A stretch of 13,155 nucleotides of DNA, taken from NCBI RefSeq assembly GCF_001854865.1, contig NZ_MDDW01000026.1:256133-269287 (forward strand), read 5' to 3'. A model generated the notes under the pieces. That model made no database searches. It was not told where the DNA came from and was given only the letters and a program-made list of their open reading frames with translations. Every line of letters starts with the position of its first letter. Within the stretch, counting starts at the first letter, position 1. Source of the stretch: Rhizobium sp. LCM 4573. GTDB taxonomy: Bacteria; Pseudomonadota; Alphaproteobacteria; Rhizobiales; Rhizobiaceae. Both the position numbers and the translations under genes were made by a program. Positions 1-7,299 of this stretch are shown here, piece by piece.

Positions 1-18
1 CAAAGCCAATTCGCTCAT
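1..18 (-). CDS. eutE: Start of ectoine catabolism deacetylase (partial, 6 codons)
   Basis: An ATG on the minus strand at 18-16 begins a reading frame MSELAL that runs off the left edge. It starts 3 nt after the eutD stop codon, and an AAGGA ribosome binding site lies inside the last codons of eutD at a suitable distance. Six residues cannot identify a family. The identity is inferred from position: in ehu-eut clusters the gene after eutD is eutE (doeB), a zinc-dependent deacetylase that converts N-alpha-acetyl-L-2,4-diaminobutyrate to L-2,4-diaminobutyrate. Confidence 0.55.
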
Positions 19-21
19 CGC

Positions 22-1203
22 TCAATCCTTGACCATCAGCTTGCGGGGCACGTTCGCCAGGCATTCGACACCCGTATCGGTAATGAGAATGCTTTCGGTG
101 GTCTCGAAGCCCATGTCTTCCAGCCAGAGGCCGGTCATGAAGTGGAAGGTCATGCCGGGCTTCAATTCCGTGCGGTCGCCTGGCCGCAGGCTCATGGTCC
201 GCTCGCCCCAATCCGGCGGATAGGAAAGGCCGATCGGATAGCCGGTACGGTTGTCCTTGACGATCCCGTATTTCTTCAGCACGCCGAAGAATGCGTTGGC
301 GATGTCCTCGCAGGTATTGCCGGGCTTTGCGACTGCGAGACCGGCCTCCATGCCCTCAAGCGTCGCCTTTTCCGCGTCCAGGAAGGCTTGCGTCGGCTTG
401 CCGAGGAAGACGGTGCGCGACAGCGGCACGTGATAGCGATTGTAGCAGCCGGCGATCTCGAAGAAGGTGCCCTCGCCCCTCTTCATCGGCCGGTCGTCCC
501 AGGTCAGATGCGGCGCGGAGGCTTCCACACCTGAGGGCAAAAGCGGCACGATCGCCGGATAATCACCGCCGATACCGTCGACGCCGCGCGTGCCGGCATC
601 GTAGATTTCGGCGACCAGGTCGCATTTGCGCATGCCCACCTCGATCTTGTCGAAGATGCGCTGATGCATGGCTTCGACGATGCGGGCGGCATTGCGCATA
701 TACTTGATCTCGGTCTCGCTTTTCACAGCGCGCTGCCAGTTGACGAGCGCGGTCGCATCGATGAAGCGCGCATTCGGCAGATGCTTCGTGAGCGAAGCGA
801 AGGCGGCGGCCGAGAACCAGTAATTGTCCATCTCCACGCCGATCGTCAGCTTATCGAGGCCGCGTTCGGCAAGCTTGGCCGACAGGTAGTCCATCGGGTG
901 GCGCTCGGTCGACTGCACATAGTGATCCGGATAGCCGATAATGTTCTCATGTTTCAGATAAGCGGTGAGCTTGGCGCCATTAGCGTCCTGACCGCGGCCG
1001 AACCAGATCGGCTCGCCGGACGGCGGCACGATGACCGCCTGATGCACGTAGAAGGACCAGCCGTCATAGCCCGTCAGCCAGGCCATGTTGGAGGGATCGC
1101 TGACGATCAAGAGGTCGACCCCCTTCGCTTCCATGGCGCGCCGTGTCTTTTCCAACCGCGCGGCGTATTCGCCGAGCGAGAATTTCAGATTGGGCTGGTT
1201 CAT
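22..1203 (-). CDS. eutD: Ectoine hydrolase EutD/DoeA (M24 peptidase fold)
   Basis: 393 aa, cytoplasmic. The family opens the pyrimidine ring of ectoine (and hydroxyectoine) to give N-alpha-acetyl-L-2,4-diaminobutyrate, the first committed catabolic step and the source of the EnuR inducer. The N-terminal creatinase-like domain spans about 10-150 (DPSNMAWLTGYDGWSFY at 36-52) and the M24 pita-bread domain about 160-385. The usual five metal ligands are degenerate: the block around 249-263 reads EIAGCYNRYHVPLSRT, without the normal second Asp, and the C-terminal Glu before a Pro-Gly is replaced in FHFMTGLW (353-360). This fits the metal-independent, covalent mechanism described for EutD, with a Glu as the likely nucleophile; E249 is a candidate. 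The ATG at 1203 follows GGAGGAGAAGGG. It lies 35 nt after eutC and 3 nt before the presumed eutE. Start and family are secure; substrate comes from family and context. Confidence 0.93.
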   Translation of the reverse strand: MNQPNLKFSLGEYAARLEKTRRAMEAKGVDLLIVSDPSNMAWLTGYDGWSFYVHQAVIVPPSGEPIWFGRGQDANGAKLTAYLKHENIIGYPDHYVQSTERHPMDYLSAKLAERGLDKLTIGVEMDNYWFSAAAFASLTKHLPNARFIDATALVNWQRAVKSETEIKYMRNAARIVEAMHQRIFDKIEVGMRKCDLVAEIYDAGTRGVDGIGGDYPAIVPLLPSGVEASAPHLTWDDRPMKRGEGTFFEIAGCYNRYHVPLSRTVFLGKPTQAFLDAEKATLEGMEAGLAVAKPGNTCEDIANAFFGVLKKYGIVKDNRTGYPIGLSYPPDWGERTMSLRPGDRTELKPGMTFHFMTGLWLEDMGFETTESILITDTGVECLANVPRKLMVKD

Positions 1204-1238
1204 GTTTTTTCCCTTCTCCTCCGGCGTCCCAGGCCGGT

Positions 1239-2231
1239 TCAGCTTTCAAATGCGGCACCCACGCCTGCGGCGGTTGCCCGCGCGAAAGCGAGCGTGGCGA
1301 TGGCGGTATCCTGGATGCCCGTTCCGGTGAGATCGGCGAGCGTGATCTGGCCGGCGCTTTGGCGGCCGGCGCTACGGCCGGCGACCACCTGGCCAAGCTC
1401 CGGGTATGGCGCATCGGCGACGACAAGCCCCGCCTCGATCGCGTGGTGAAGCTCACCAAGTCGTCGGGTCTGCGTCAGGCGATCGGCGACATAGACATCC
1501 GCCTTGACGATGGCCGCCGGATCGATCTCGTTCTTTTGCTCGGCATCCGAGCCCATTGCAGTCACGTGCAGGCCAGGCCGAAGCCATTCGGCTTTCAGGA
1601 TCGGCGTTTCGGAAGGCGTGGTGGTAACGACGATATCGGCACCGCCCATCGCAGTTTGGGGATCAGCCTCAGCCCGAACCGGAAAACCAAGCCGCGCGGT
1701 CAGCTCGGCTGCAGCCGTCTGAGCCTTACCGAACTCGCGGGCCCATATCCGCGCCTCGCGAATCGGCCTGACTAGCGTCAGCGCCTGAAGTTGCAGGCGC
1801 GCCTGCATGCCCGCGCCGAAGACCGCCGCGACGGCGCAATCCGGGCGCGAAAGATGTTTTGCCGCCACCGCGCCGGCAGCTGCCGTACGAACGTCGGTCA
1901 GATAGCCGTTGTCGAGCAGCAGGGCCTGCACCAGACCGGTTCGCGTCGACAGCAGCACCATCATGCCGTTCGTGCTCGGCAGGCCGATCTTCGGATTGTC
2001 GAAGAAGCCGGGGCTGATCTTGATCGCAAAGCCTTCGAGGCCCGGCACATAGGCTGTCTTCACATCCACCTCGCCGCGATGCTCGGGAATGTCGAGACGC
2101 AGGATCGGCGGCATGGCGACCGGCTTGGTCGCAAGTGCGTGGAACGCGTCCTCGACGCAGGCGACCGCCTCGCGATCGAGCGGAACCAGTTCGCGCAGGT
2201 CCTTTTCGGTGAGAATGACCATCCGGCTCAT
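1239..2231 (-). CDS. eutC: Ectoine utilization protein EutC (ornithine cyclodeaminase/mu-crystallin family)
   Basis: 330 aa, the usual length for the ornithine cyclodeaminase/mu-crystallin family. Visible features are the substrate-side Lys in AIKISPGF (K71), the region LTDVRTAAAGAVAAKHLS (111-128), a Rossmann motif FGAGMQARLQLQAL (138-151), the AMGSDAEQKNEID stretch (225-237) that includes the usual catalytic Asp position (D229), and DLTGTGIQD (300-308). It overlaps the eutB stop codon by 4 nt (ATGA), so the two are probably translationally coupled. In ehu-eut clusters EutA, EutB and EutC are proposed to convert 5-hydroxyectoine to ectoine; EutC would be the NAD(P)H-dependent reductive step. 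That assignment is inferred from the literature on these clusters, not from motifs here. A true ornithine cyclodeaminase or ketimine reductase is possible by sequence alone, but the neighbours argue against it. Confidence 0.9.
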   Translation of the reverse strand: MSRMVILTEKDLRELVPLDREAVACVEDAFHALATKPVAMPPILRLDIPEHRGEVDVKTAYVPGLEGFAIKISPGFFDNPKIGLPSTNGMMVLLSTRTGLVQALLLDNGYLTDVRTAAAGAVAAKHLSRPDCAVAAVFGAGMQARLQLQALTLVRPIREARIWAREFGKAQTAAAELTARLGFPVRAEADPQTAMGGADIVVTTTPSETPILKAEWLRPGLHVTAMGSDAEQKNEIDPAAIVKADVYVADRLTQTRRLGELHHAIEAGLVVADAPYPELGQVVAGRSAGRQSAGQITLADLTGTGIQDTAIATLAFARATAAGVGAAFES

Positions 2232-3229
2232 GCGGCATCCTTTCCGTAGATGGCATCGCCGTTAATCACCCGCCGATGCTGATCCATATCGACATTGCGG
2301 CCGGAAAGGATGGTGACCACCGGGCCGCGGCTACCGACCTTGCCGGCCAGGAGTGCGGCGATGCCGACGGCGGCAGCCCCCTCGACCACCTCACGCTCGA
2401 CCGCATAGGCATGCCGTATGCCGGCGGCGATTTCCGCTTCCGATAGCAGGATAACGTCGTCGAGAAGATCGCGGCACATGGCAAAGGTAACGCGATTGTC
2501 GAGACCGATGCCGCCGCCGAGCGAATCCGCAAGGCTCGGCAGTTCCTCGACCTGCACCGGCTTGCCGGCGCTGAGGCTCGCCTTCATCGCCGCCCCGCGT
2601 TCCATCGTCAGGCCGATCACCCGCACCGATGGCTTCAATTCCTTGATCGCGGCCGCGACACCGGCGGCCAGTCCCCCGCCGGACAGAGGAACGAGAACGG
2701 TTTCGACGCCAGGAAGTTGATCGAACAGTTCGAGACCAAGCGTGCCCTGCCCCGCGACGACCGCCGGATGGTCGAAGGGCGGCACCATCACCGATCCTTC
2801 CTCAGCCACCAGCCTGTCCACTTCTTCCTGAGCCTCGTCCTGGGAGCGGCCGACGATGCGGACATTGGCGCCCAGACGGCGGATTTCCAAAACCTTGTTA
2901 TCCGGCACGAGCGAGGACATGCAGATGGTCGCGACCGAGCCTTCCGCTTTTGCCGCAAATGCCAGAGCGCGGCCGTGATTGCCTGTAGAAGCGGCAACCA
3001 CACCCCGTTTTCGTTCCTCCGCAGTCAGCGAAAGAACCGCATTTGTGGCACCGCGGAGTTTGAAGCTGCCGGTCGTCTGGTGGTGTTCCAACTTCAGATG
3101 AACCGGAACACCGGCAATTTCACTGAGCGCGGCCGATTCCACCATCGGCGTTTTCAACACGCGCTCACCGATGCGGGCGGCGGCGGCACGGATATCGTCA
3201 AGTCTGACCGGCAGGTTTCCCGCAATCAT
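2228..3229 (-). CDS. eutB: Hydroxyectoine utilization dehydratase EutB (PLP fold type II)
   Basis: 333 aa PLP enzyme of the threonine dehydratase/serine racemase group. The Schiff-base lysine is K57 in TTGSFKLRGA. The Asn loop is STGNHGRA (81-88), and the phosphate-binding glycine loop is PLSGGGLAAG (181-190). There is no C-terminal ACT domain, so it resembles catabolic rather than biosynthetic threonine dehydratase in size. In this cluster it is proposed to remove water from 5-hydroxyectoine or a ring-opened derivative, the first of the three EutABC steps. The ATG at 3229 lies 4 nt after the eutA stop, and the gene ends inside the eutC start codon. Fold and cofactor are certain; the natural substrate is inferred from synteny. 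Confidence 0.9.
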   Translation of the reverse strand: MIAGNLPVRLDDIRAAAARIGERVLKTPMVESAALSEIAGVPVHLKLEHHQTTGSFKLRGATNAVLSLTAEERKRGVVAASTGNHGRALAFAAKAEGSVATICMSSLVPDNKVLEIRRLGANVRIVGRSQDEAQEEVDRLVAEEGSVMVPPFDHPAVVAGQGTLGLELFDQLPGVETVLVPLSGGGLAAGVAAAIKELKPSVRVIGLTMERGAAMKASLSAGKPVQVEELPSLADSLGGGIGLDNRVTFAMCRDLLDDVILLSEAEIAAGIRHAYAVEREVVEGAAAVGIAALLAGKVGSRGPVVTILSGRNVDMDQHRRVINGDAIYGKDAA

Positions 3230-3233
3230 GGCA

Positions 3234-4010
3234 TCAGCCTTCCGGATAGGGTCTGGTCATCAGCGTCCCCAGTTCAGGACGCGATGCCGTTTCGCCGCAA
3301 AGCTGCAGGCAGGCCCAGGCAGTCGCGAGATTGCTGCTGATCATTGGTCTGCCGATTTCCGCCTCGACCCGCGCCGCCACCTGGGCCGCGCGAACCGCGG
3401 TGCAGGAAATGAAAAGCGCATCGGATTGAGGCGCCATCGCCTTGCGGGCAAGCGAGACGATCTCGTCGGGCGCGATGCGCGCCATTTCGCGGTCATCCTC
3501 GAAACCGAGGCATGTGAACCGGTCGATCGTGAAGCCAAGGCGCGCGAAATAATCGGCCATCGGCCGGCTCGTCTCGACCGTATAGGGCGTCAGGATCGAA
3601 ATGCGCTTGGCACCCACGGCCTTAAGCCCTTTGACAGCCGCGGCTGTCGGCGTCACCACGGGAACGCCGGGCTTTGCCGCACGGATCGCCTGCTCGATCC
3701 TCTCGTCACCAATCACCACGGAGGCGGAGGTGCAGGAATACATGACCGCATCCAGCGTCTCATCCGGCAGGATGAGCGAGGCACCCTCGGTCAACACCGG
3801 CTGCATCTTCATCAGGTTTTCGGGCGTCGTCGGATTGGCGTAAGGAATGCGGCTCACATAAATGCCGATACGTTCGCCGGCGACCATGCGCTGGAAGTCA
3901 ACCTCAGTCGTATGGTCGGTCGCCAGAATGACGAGCCCGATCCGCTTTCGAAGCGGCCGGTCGTCGAGGCGAGGCTGGTGCGCGGCAAGATGTATGTCAA
4001 TGGAAGTCAT
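3234..4010 (-). CDS. eutA: Ectoine utilization protein EutA (Asp/Glu racemase superfamily)
   Basis: 258 aa, related to maleate isomerase and arylmalonate decarboxylase in the Asp/Glu racemase superfamily. Two cysteines sit in the equivalent positions of the two half-domains: C93 in YSCTSASVVIG and C203 in FISCTAVRAAQ, the pattern expected for a two-Cys acid-base pair. Other family-like stretches are LTPYTVETSRPMADYF (140-155) and RPMISSNLATAWACL (221-235). The frame stays open further upstream, but the ATG at 4010 is preferred because it sits 1 nt after the ehuD stop and gives the normal N-terminus; longer versions would overlap ehuD by about 90 bases. No strong ribosome binding site precedes it, which suggests coupling to ehuD translation. 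Its role with EutB and EutC in processing 5-hydroxyectoine is proposed in the literature but not visible in the sequence. Confidence 0.88.
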   Translation of the reverse strand: MTSIDIHLAAHQPRLDDRPLRKRIGLVILATDHTTEVDFQRMVAGERIGIYVSRIPYANPTTPENLMKMQPVLTEGASLILPDETLDAVMYSCTSASVVIGDERIEQAIRAAKPGVPVVTPTAAAVKGLKAVGAKRISILTPYTVETSRPMADYFARLGFTIDRFTCLGFEDDREMARIAPDEIVSLARKAMAPQSDALFISCTAVRAAQVAARVEAEIGRPMISSNLATAWACLQLCGETASRPELGTLMTRPYPEG

Positions 4011-4011
4011 G

Positions 4012-4671
4012 TCAGTCGTCCATCCGGGCGTAGCGTTCCTCGAGCCAGCGCAGTCCGACGACCGAAACCAGGCTGACGGCGAGGAAGAAGACGCCAACCA
4101 GCGTCATCGGCTCGATATAGCGGTAATTGCTGTTGGCTATGCTCTTTGCCTGGTTCATCAGCTCCAGCACGGTGATGGCCGAAAGCAGCGGCGTTTCCTT
4201 GAACATCGCGATGAAGTAGTTGGCGAGCGCCGGGATCATCGGCGGCACCGCCTGCGGCAGCACGACGTGTATCCAGGCCTGCCGTGTGGTGAGATTGGCC
4301 GCCTTGGCCGCCTCCCACTGGCCGCGCGGCACGTTCTCGATACCGGCGCGGTAAACCTCCGCGGTATAGGTTGCGTAGTGCAGTCCGATGCCGATGACGC
4401 CTGCCACCAATGGCGGCAGTCTTATGCCGATGTCCGGCAGCACGTAGAAGATGAAATAGAGCTGCACCAGAAGCGGCGTTCCGCGGATGAATTCGCAGAT
4501 GAAGCCCACCGTGCGCGAAATCGCGGTAACCGGCGAACGCCGGGCGATCGCGATGGCGAGGCCCAGCACCGCAGCCACCGCCGCACCGAGAACGGTGGCC
4601 AGAATGGTGATCTTGAACCCTTCGAGGAGGGTCGGCATGATCTGCCAGACGAATTCCCAGTCCCATTCCAT
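4012..4671 (-). CDS. ehuD: Ectoine/hydroxyectoine ABC transporter permease EhuD
   Basis: 219 aa inner-membrane permease of the polar amino acid (HisMQ) type. Hydrophobic segments are seen near 20-42, 52-80, 86-104 and 186-208. The EAA loop that contacts the ATPase is at about 118-141 (WEAAKAANL ... VVLPQA), preceded by the family stretch FIRGTPLLVQLYF (61-73). The ATG at 4671 lies 2 nt after the ehuC stop and has GAGGAC upstream within ehuC. A longer reading upstream would overlap ehuC by about 75 bases and is not needed for the domain. It is the partner of EhuC, has the same length, and is followed 1 nt later by eutA, so transport and catabolic genes share one transcript. Confidence 0.92.
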   Translation of the reverse strand: MEWDWEFVWQIMPTLLEGFKITILATVLGAAVAAVLGLAIAIARRSPVTAISRTVGFICEFIRGTPLLVQLYFIFYVLPDIGIRLPPLVAGVIGIGLHYATYTAEVYRAGIENVPRGQWEAAKAANLTTRQAWIHVVLPQAVPPMIPALANYFIAMFKETPLLSAITVLELMNQAKSIANSNYRYIEPMTLVGVFFLAVSLVSVVGLRWLEERYARMDD

Positions 4672-4673
4672 CG

Positions 4674-5333
4674 TCAGGTCCTCACGCCATCGAGGCTGCG
4701 GCTCATGCGCCGCTCCAGCCAGCGCATCCCAATCGAGATCGCCCAAGCCATTGCGAAATAGAGGATGAGGATCGTCGTGAACGGGATGAGCGTATTGCCG
4801 GTCTGGGCGCGTACGACCTGCGCCTGAAACGTCAGGTCCGTCAGCGAAATGAGCGACACGACAGCCGTTCCTTTCAGAAGCTCGATGGCATTGTTACAAA
4901 AGGTCGGCAGCATCAGAGGAAGCGCCTGGGGAAGAATGACATGGCGCATACGCTGATAGCGGGAGAGGTTGAGCGCCACGCATGCTTCCGTCTGCTCACG
5001 CCCCACCGCCTTGACCGCCCCGCGCACCACCTCGGCTGCATAGGCCCCGACATTGAGGCCGAGCGCCAGCACGCCCGCCTGCAGCGGCGTCAAAGTGAGC
5101 CCCGCAAACGGCAGCACGAAATAGACCCAGAAGAGCTGCACGAAGATCGAGGTGCCACGGAAGAATTCGATGTAGGTAGTGGCAAGCGCCCGCACGACGA
5201 AGAAGCGCGACAGGCGCCCAAGTCCGGCGAGGAAAGCCATCACCAATGCGAGAGCCGACCCCATGACGGTCAACTGCAGCGTCACCAGCGCGCCTTCCAG
5301 GATCAGCGTCAAATAGCCTGACCAGTCGATCAT
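4674..5333 (-). CDS. ehuC: Ectoine/hydroxyectoine ABC transporter permease EhuC
   Basis: 219 aa inner-membrane permease, paralogous to EhuD. Hydrophobic helices lie near 10-37, 46-76, 84-105 and 184-204. The conserved FFRGTSIFVQLFW stretch is at 57-69, and the EAA loop at 115-137 (TEACVALNL ... VILPQA). The ATG at 5333 gives the standard permease N-terminus; its ribosome binding site is weak. It is separated from ehuB by 152 bases that hold a palindromic repeat, unlike the tight spacing downstream. With EhuD it should form the membrane channel fed by EhuB. Confidence 0.92.
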   Translation of the reverse strand: MIDWSGYLTLILEGALVTLQLTVMGSALALVMAFLAGLGRLSRFFVVRALATTYIEFFRGTSIFVQLFWVYFVLPFAGLTLTPLQAGVLALGLNVGAYAAEVVRGAVKAVGREQTEACVALNLSRYQRMRHVILPQALPLMLPTFCNNAIELLKGTAVVSLISLTDLTFQAQVVRAQTGNTLIPFTTILILYFAMAWAISIGMRWLERRMSRSLDGVRT

Positions 5334-5369
5334 CGGGTCCGAATTCCTAGCCTTCTGATGGGATCGCTC

Positions 5370-5480
5370 TCATCCGCCTACCGGAACCTTTCCCCGCTCA
5401 CGGGGAAGGTCGATGGCAACATCGCTGGGGACATCCAGCCTTCCCTCTCCCCGTTTGTGAAGAGAGGGACAGGGTGAGAG
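5370..5480. repeat. RIME-like intergenic palindromic repeat between ehuB and ehuC
   Basis: Two inverted repeats fill most of this gap. The first has arms at 5386-5396 and 5401-5410 (ACCTTTCCCCG / CGGGGAAGGT, one unpaired base). The second has perfect 8-bp arms at 5442-5449 and 5462-5469 (TCCCTCTC / GAGAGGGA). The flanking text CATCCGCCTACCGG and the AGGGTGAG end match what I recall of the rhizobial intergenic mosaic element RIME1, which is about 108 bp with two palindromes. Assignment to RIME1 is from memory; the palindromes are directly visible. It lies inside the operon, between the binding-protein gene and the first permease gene. Confidence 0.7.
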
Positions 5481-5485
5481 ACAAC

Positions 5486-6328
5486 TTACTGCGCCGCTGC
5501 GCACTGCTTCTCGCGATTGGTCGATATCGCAGCAGCAGCCGAGAAGCCGTAAGGCTCAACGATCTTGGCGAACTCGCCCGATTCCTTCAGCTTCTTCAGT
5601 TCGACGTCGAAGGCATCGCGAAGCGCCACGTCCTGCTTGCGGAAGGCCGCGCCGTCGCAATAGACCGGAGCACCCTGGACCGGAGCCACGACCTCGAGGT
5701 TCGGGTCGTTCGCCTTGCTCATCAGATCGTGGATCGAGAGGACCGGCAGCGAATAGACGTCGATGCGGCCGTCCTGCAGCATCTTGATGCCGCTCTGGCC
5801 ATCCGGCACGACGATGACGCGATCGCGCGGAACGCCGGCTTCAAGCGCGAGCTTTTCTTCCGTGCCGCCGCCCGGAGCGCCGATCCTGGCGTTCGGGTTG
5901 TCGGCGATGTCCTTATAGCTTGCGAACTTCATCGGATTGCCCTTCTTGACGGCGAAGGCTTCGGCGTCGCAGAGGACCGGCTCGGAATAGGCGACCGCAT
6001 TGCAGCGTTCCGGCTTCATGAAGAGGCCGGCGGTGATGACGTCGTGACGGCCGGCCTGCAGACCGGGGATCATCGCGCCGTATTCCGAGATCGATGCCAC
6101 GACGTCCTTGACGCCGAGGCGCTCGAAAATGACGCGGGCCACATCCGGAGCAGCACCTGAAACCTTGCCGTCGGCGCCGACAGCGGTATAGGGCGGTTCG
6201 TTGGCGATAGCGATCCGGGCGAACCCCTGCTCCTTTAGTTCCTCCAGATCCGCGGCGGATGCTGACATGCCGCCCGCGACAGACATAAGCGCCGCAAGGC
6301 TTGCGGCTGCGAGAAATCCTGTTTTCAT
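5486..6328 (-). CDS. ehuB: Ectoine/hydroxyectoine-binding periplasmic protein EhuB
   Basis: 280 aa precursor of the family 3 solute-binding type (SBP_bac_3). A Sec signal peptide is clear: MKTG, a hydrophobic core at about 5-20, then a likely cleavage site in ASAAD (23-27). The mature protein captures ectoine and 5-hydroxyectoine in the periplasm. Candidate ligand residues are Y47 (NEPPYTAVG), Y83 (SEYGAMIPG), F103 and R108 (GLFMKPER), which line up with the Phe24/Tyr60/Phe80/Arg85 pocket I recall from the S. meliloti EhuB structure, with a constant offset of 23. Phe24 is Tyr here. The region GAPGGGTEEKLALEAG (150-165) is also typical. The ATG at 6328 has AGAGGAGA upstream; an in-frame TTG three codons earlier lies between that site and the ATG and is unlikely. 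It follows ehuA by 63 nt. Confidence 0.94.
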   Translation of the reverse strand: MKTGFLAAASLAALMSVAGGMSASAADLEELKEQGFARIAIANEPPYTAVGADGKVSGAAPDVARVIFERLGVKDVVASISEYGAMIPGLQAGRHDVITAGLFMKPERCNAVAYSEPVLCDAEAFAVKKGNPMKFASYKDIADNPNARIGAPGGGTEEKLALEAGVPRDRVIVVPDGQSGIKMLQDGRIDVYSLPVLSIHDLMSKANDPNLEVVAPVQGAPVYCDGAAFRKQDVALRDAFDVELKKLKESGEFAKIVEPYGFSAAAAISTNREKQCAAAQ

Positions 6329-6371
6329 GGTTCCCAATTCTCCTCTGGTTTTTTCCCGTTTATTTGTTTGG

Positions 6372-6389
6372 GCGATGTCGCCGCATCGC
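6372..6389 (-). other. Stem-loop just after ehuA
   Basis: A perfect 6-bp inverted repeat with a 6-nt loop (GCGATG / CATCGC) starts 3 nt after the ehuA stop, in the ehuA-ehuB gap. It has no following T-tract on the transcribed strand, so it is not a convincing terminator. A role in mRNA processing or 3'-end protection of the ehuA segment is possible. Confidence 0.35.
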
Positions 6390-6391
6390 GG

Positions 6392-7177
6392 TCAGACGCG
6401 GTGCCCCGCCGCTATGATCTTGCGCAGGAAGGTCTGCGTGCGCTCCTGCCTGGGATTGCGGAAAATCTCTTGCGGTCTGCCCTCCTCGACGATCTTGCCG
6501 CGATCGAAGAACAGCACGCGGTCGGCGAAATCGCTGGCAAAACCCATCTCGTGGGTGACGAGCAGCATGGTCATATCCGTCTCGGCGGCAAGCCGCTTCA
6601 TGACGTTCAAGACCTCCTCCACCAGCTCAGGATCGAGCGCCGAGGTCACTTCGTCGAACAGCATGATCTTGGGAGACAGCGCCAATGCACGGGCGATTGC
6701 GACGCGCTGCTTCTGGCCGCCGGAAAGCTGGGCCGGCACGGACTTGGCCTTGTCGGCCATGCCGACCATGTCGAGAAGCTCCATCGCCCGTTTTTCGGCA
6801 TCGGCCTTTTTCACGCCCTGCGTCAGGATCGGCGCCAGCGTCACGTTGTCGAGCACGCATTTGTGCGGAAACAGATTGAAGTGCTGGAAGACCATGCCGA
6901 TCTTCTTGCGCATGCGGTGCAGGTGAGCTTCGTCAGCCGGCGCCAGGTCGGCGCCCTTCTTCATATGATAGAGCTGCTCGCCGTCGACCTCGATATGGCC
7001 GCCGCTGATCGTTTCCAGCGTCATCAAAATACGCAGGATCGTCGTCTTGCCCGAACCCGAGGGACCGATCAGCGCCAGCTTCTCGCCGGGCATGACATCC
7101 ATCGACAGGCCGTCGAGGACGGTCAGCGGACCGTATCTCTTCACGATGTTGTCGATGCGGATAATGGGCGACGCCAT
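6392..7177 (-). CDS. ehuA: Ectoine/hydroxyectoine ABC transporter ATPase EhuA
   Basis: 261 aa ATP-binding subunit of the polar amino acid uptake class, on the cytoplasmic face of the EhuCD channel. Motifs are complete: Walker A GPSGSGKTT (38-46), Q-loop Q98 in MVFQHFNLFPH, signature LSGGQKQRVAIARAL (151-165), Walker B IMLFDE (171-176) with catalytic E176, D-loop SALD (179-182) and switch histidine H209 in LLVTHEMGF. The ATG at 7177 is preceded by GGGAGAG. It is the first gene of the minus-strand transport and catabolic operon; the 122 bases upstream hold a candidate promoter and operator. Specificity for ectoines is inferred from the adjacent ehuB and eut genes, since ATPases of this class are not specific by sequence. 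Confidence 0.94.
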   Translation of the reverse strand: MASPIIRIDNIVKRYGPLTVLDGLSMDVMPGEKLALIGPSGSGKTTILRILMTLETISGGHIEVDGEQLYHMKKGADLAPADEAHLHRMRKKIGMVFQHFNLFPHKCVLDNVTLAPILTQGVKKADAEKRAMELLDMVGMADKAKSVPAQLSGGQKQRVAIARALALSPKIMLFDEVTSALDPELVEEVLNVMKRLAAETDMTMLLVTHEMGFASDFADRVLFFDRGKIVEEGRPQEIFRNPRQERTQTFLRKIIAAGHRV

Positions 7178-7231
7178 TCATGTCTCTCCCTGTTGAGACA
7201 AGCAATGGTCTAACGATGACGGCGCCAGGAA

Positions 7232-7264
7232 ATCATGTCAATTCGGAAAATAATATCATGACAA
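7232..7264. promoter_or_regulatory. Direct repeat and candidate promoter/operator upstream of ehuA
   Basis: Two near-identical 10-mers, ATCATGTCAA at 7232-7241 and ATCATGACAA at 7255-7264, are spaced exactly 23 bp apart in direct orientation. On the minus strand a TATTAT hexamer (7255-7250) lies between them and could be a -10 box, although no good -35 precedes it. Alternatively TTGACA (7241-7236) could be a -35 with a poor -10 at 7218-7213. Either way the repeats sit where a repressor would act on the ehu-eut operon. GabR-type MocR regulators bind direct repeats, so EnuR is the obvious candidate. The repeats are visible; the protein assignment is inference. Confidence 0.45.
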
Positions 7265-7273
7265 TATTTGTAA

Positions 7274-7292
7274 GCCTGCCCATTCGGCAGGC
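7274..7292 (-). terminator. Probable terminator of enuR
   Basis: A perfect 7-bp stem, GCCTGCC / GGCAGGC, with a 5-nt loop lies 7 nt after the enuR stop on the transcribed strand. It is followed by TTACAAATATT, A/T-rich but not a clean U-run. It would partly separate enuR from ehuA, which lie in the same direction. The stem is clear; terminator strength is uncertain. Confidence 0.5.
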
Positions 7293-7299
7293 GTTTGCC

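Noticed and set aside
664..1449. Plus-strand open frame opposite eutD and eutC
   Set aside because: Antisense to two strongly supported genes, spans their junction, no recognisable motifs.
4012..4746. Longer start for ehuD overlapping ehuC
   Set aside because: The extra 25 residues are an out-of-frame reading of the ehuC end; the ATG at 4671 has a ribosome binding site and gives a standard permease.
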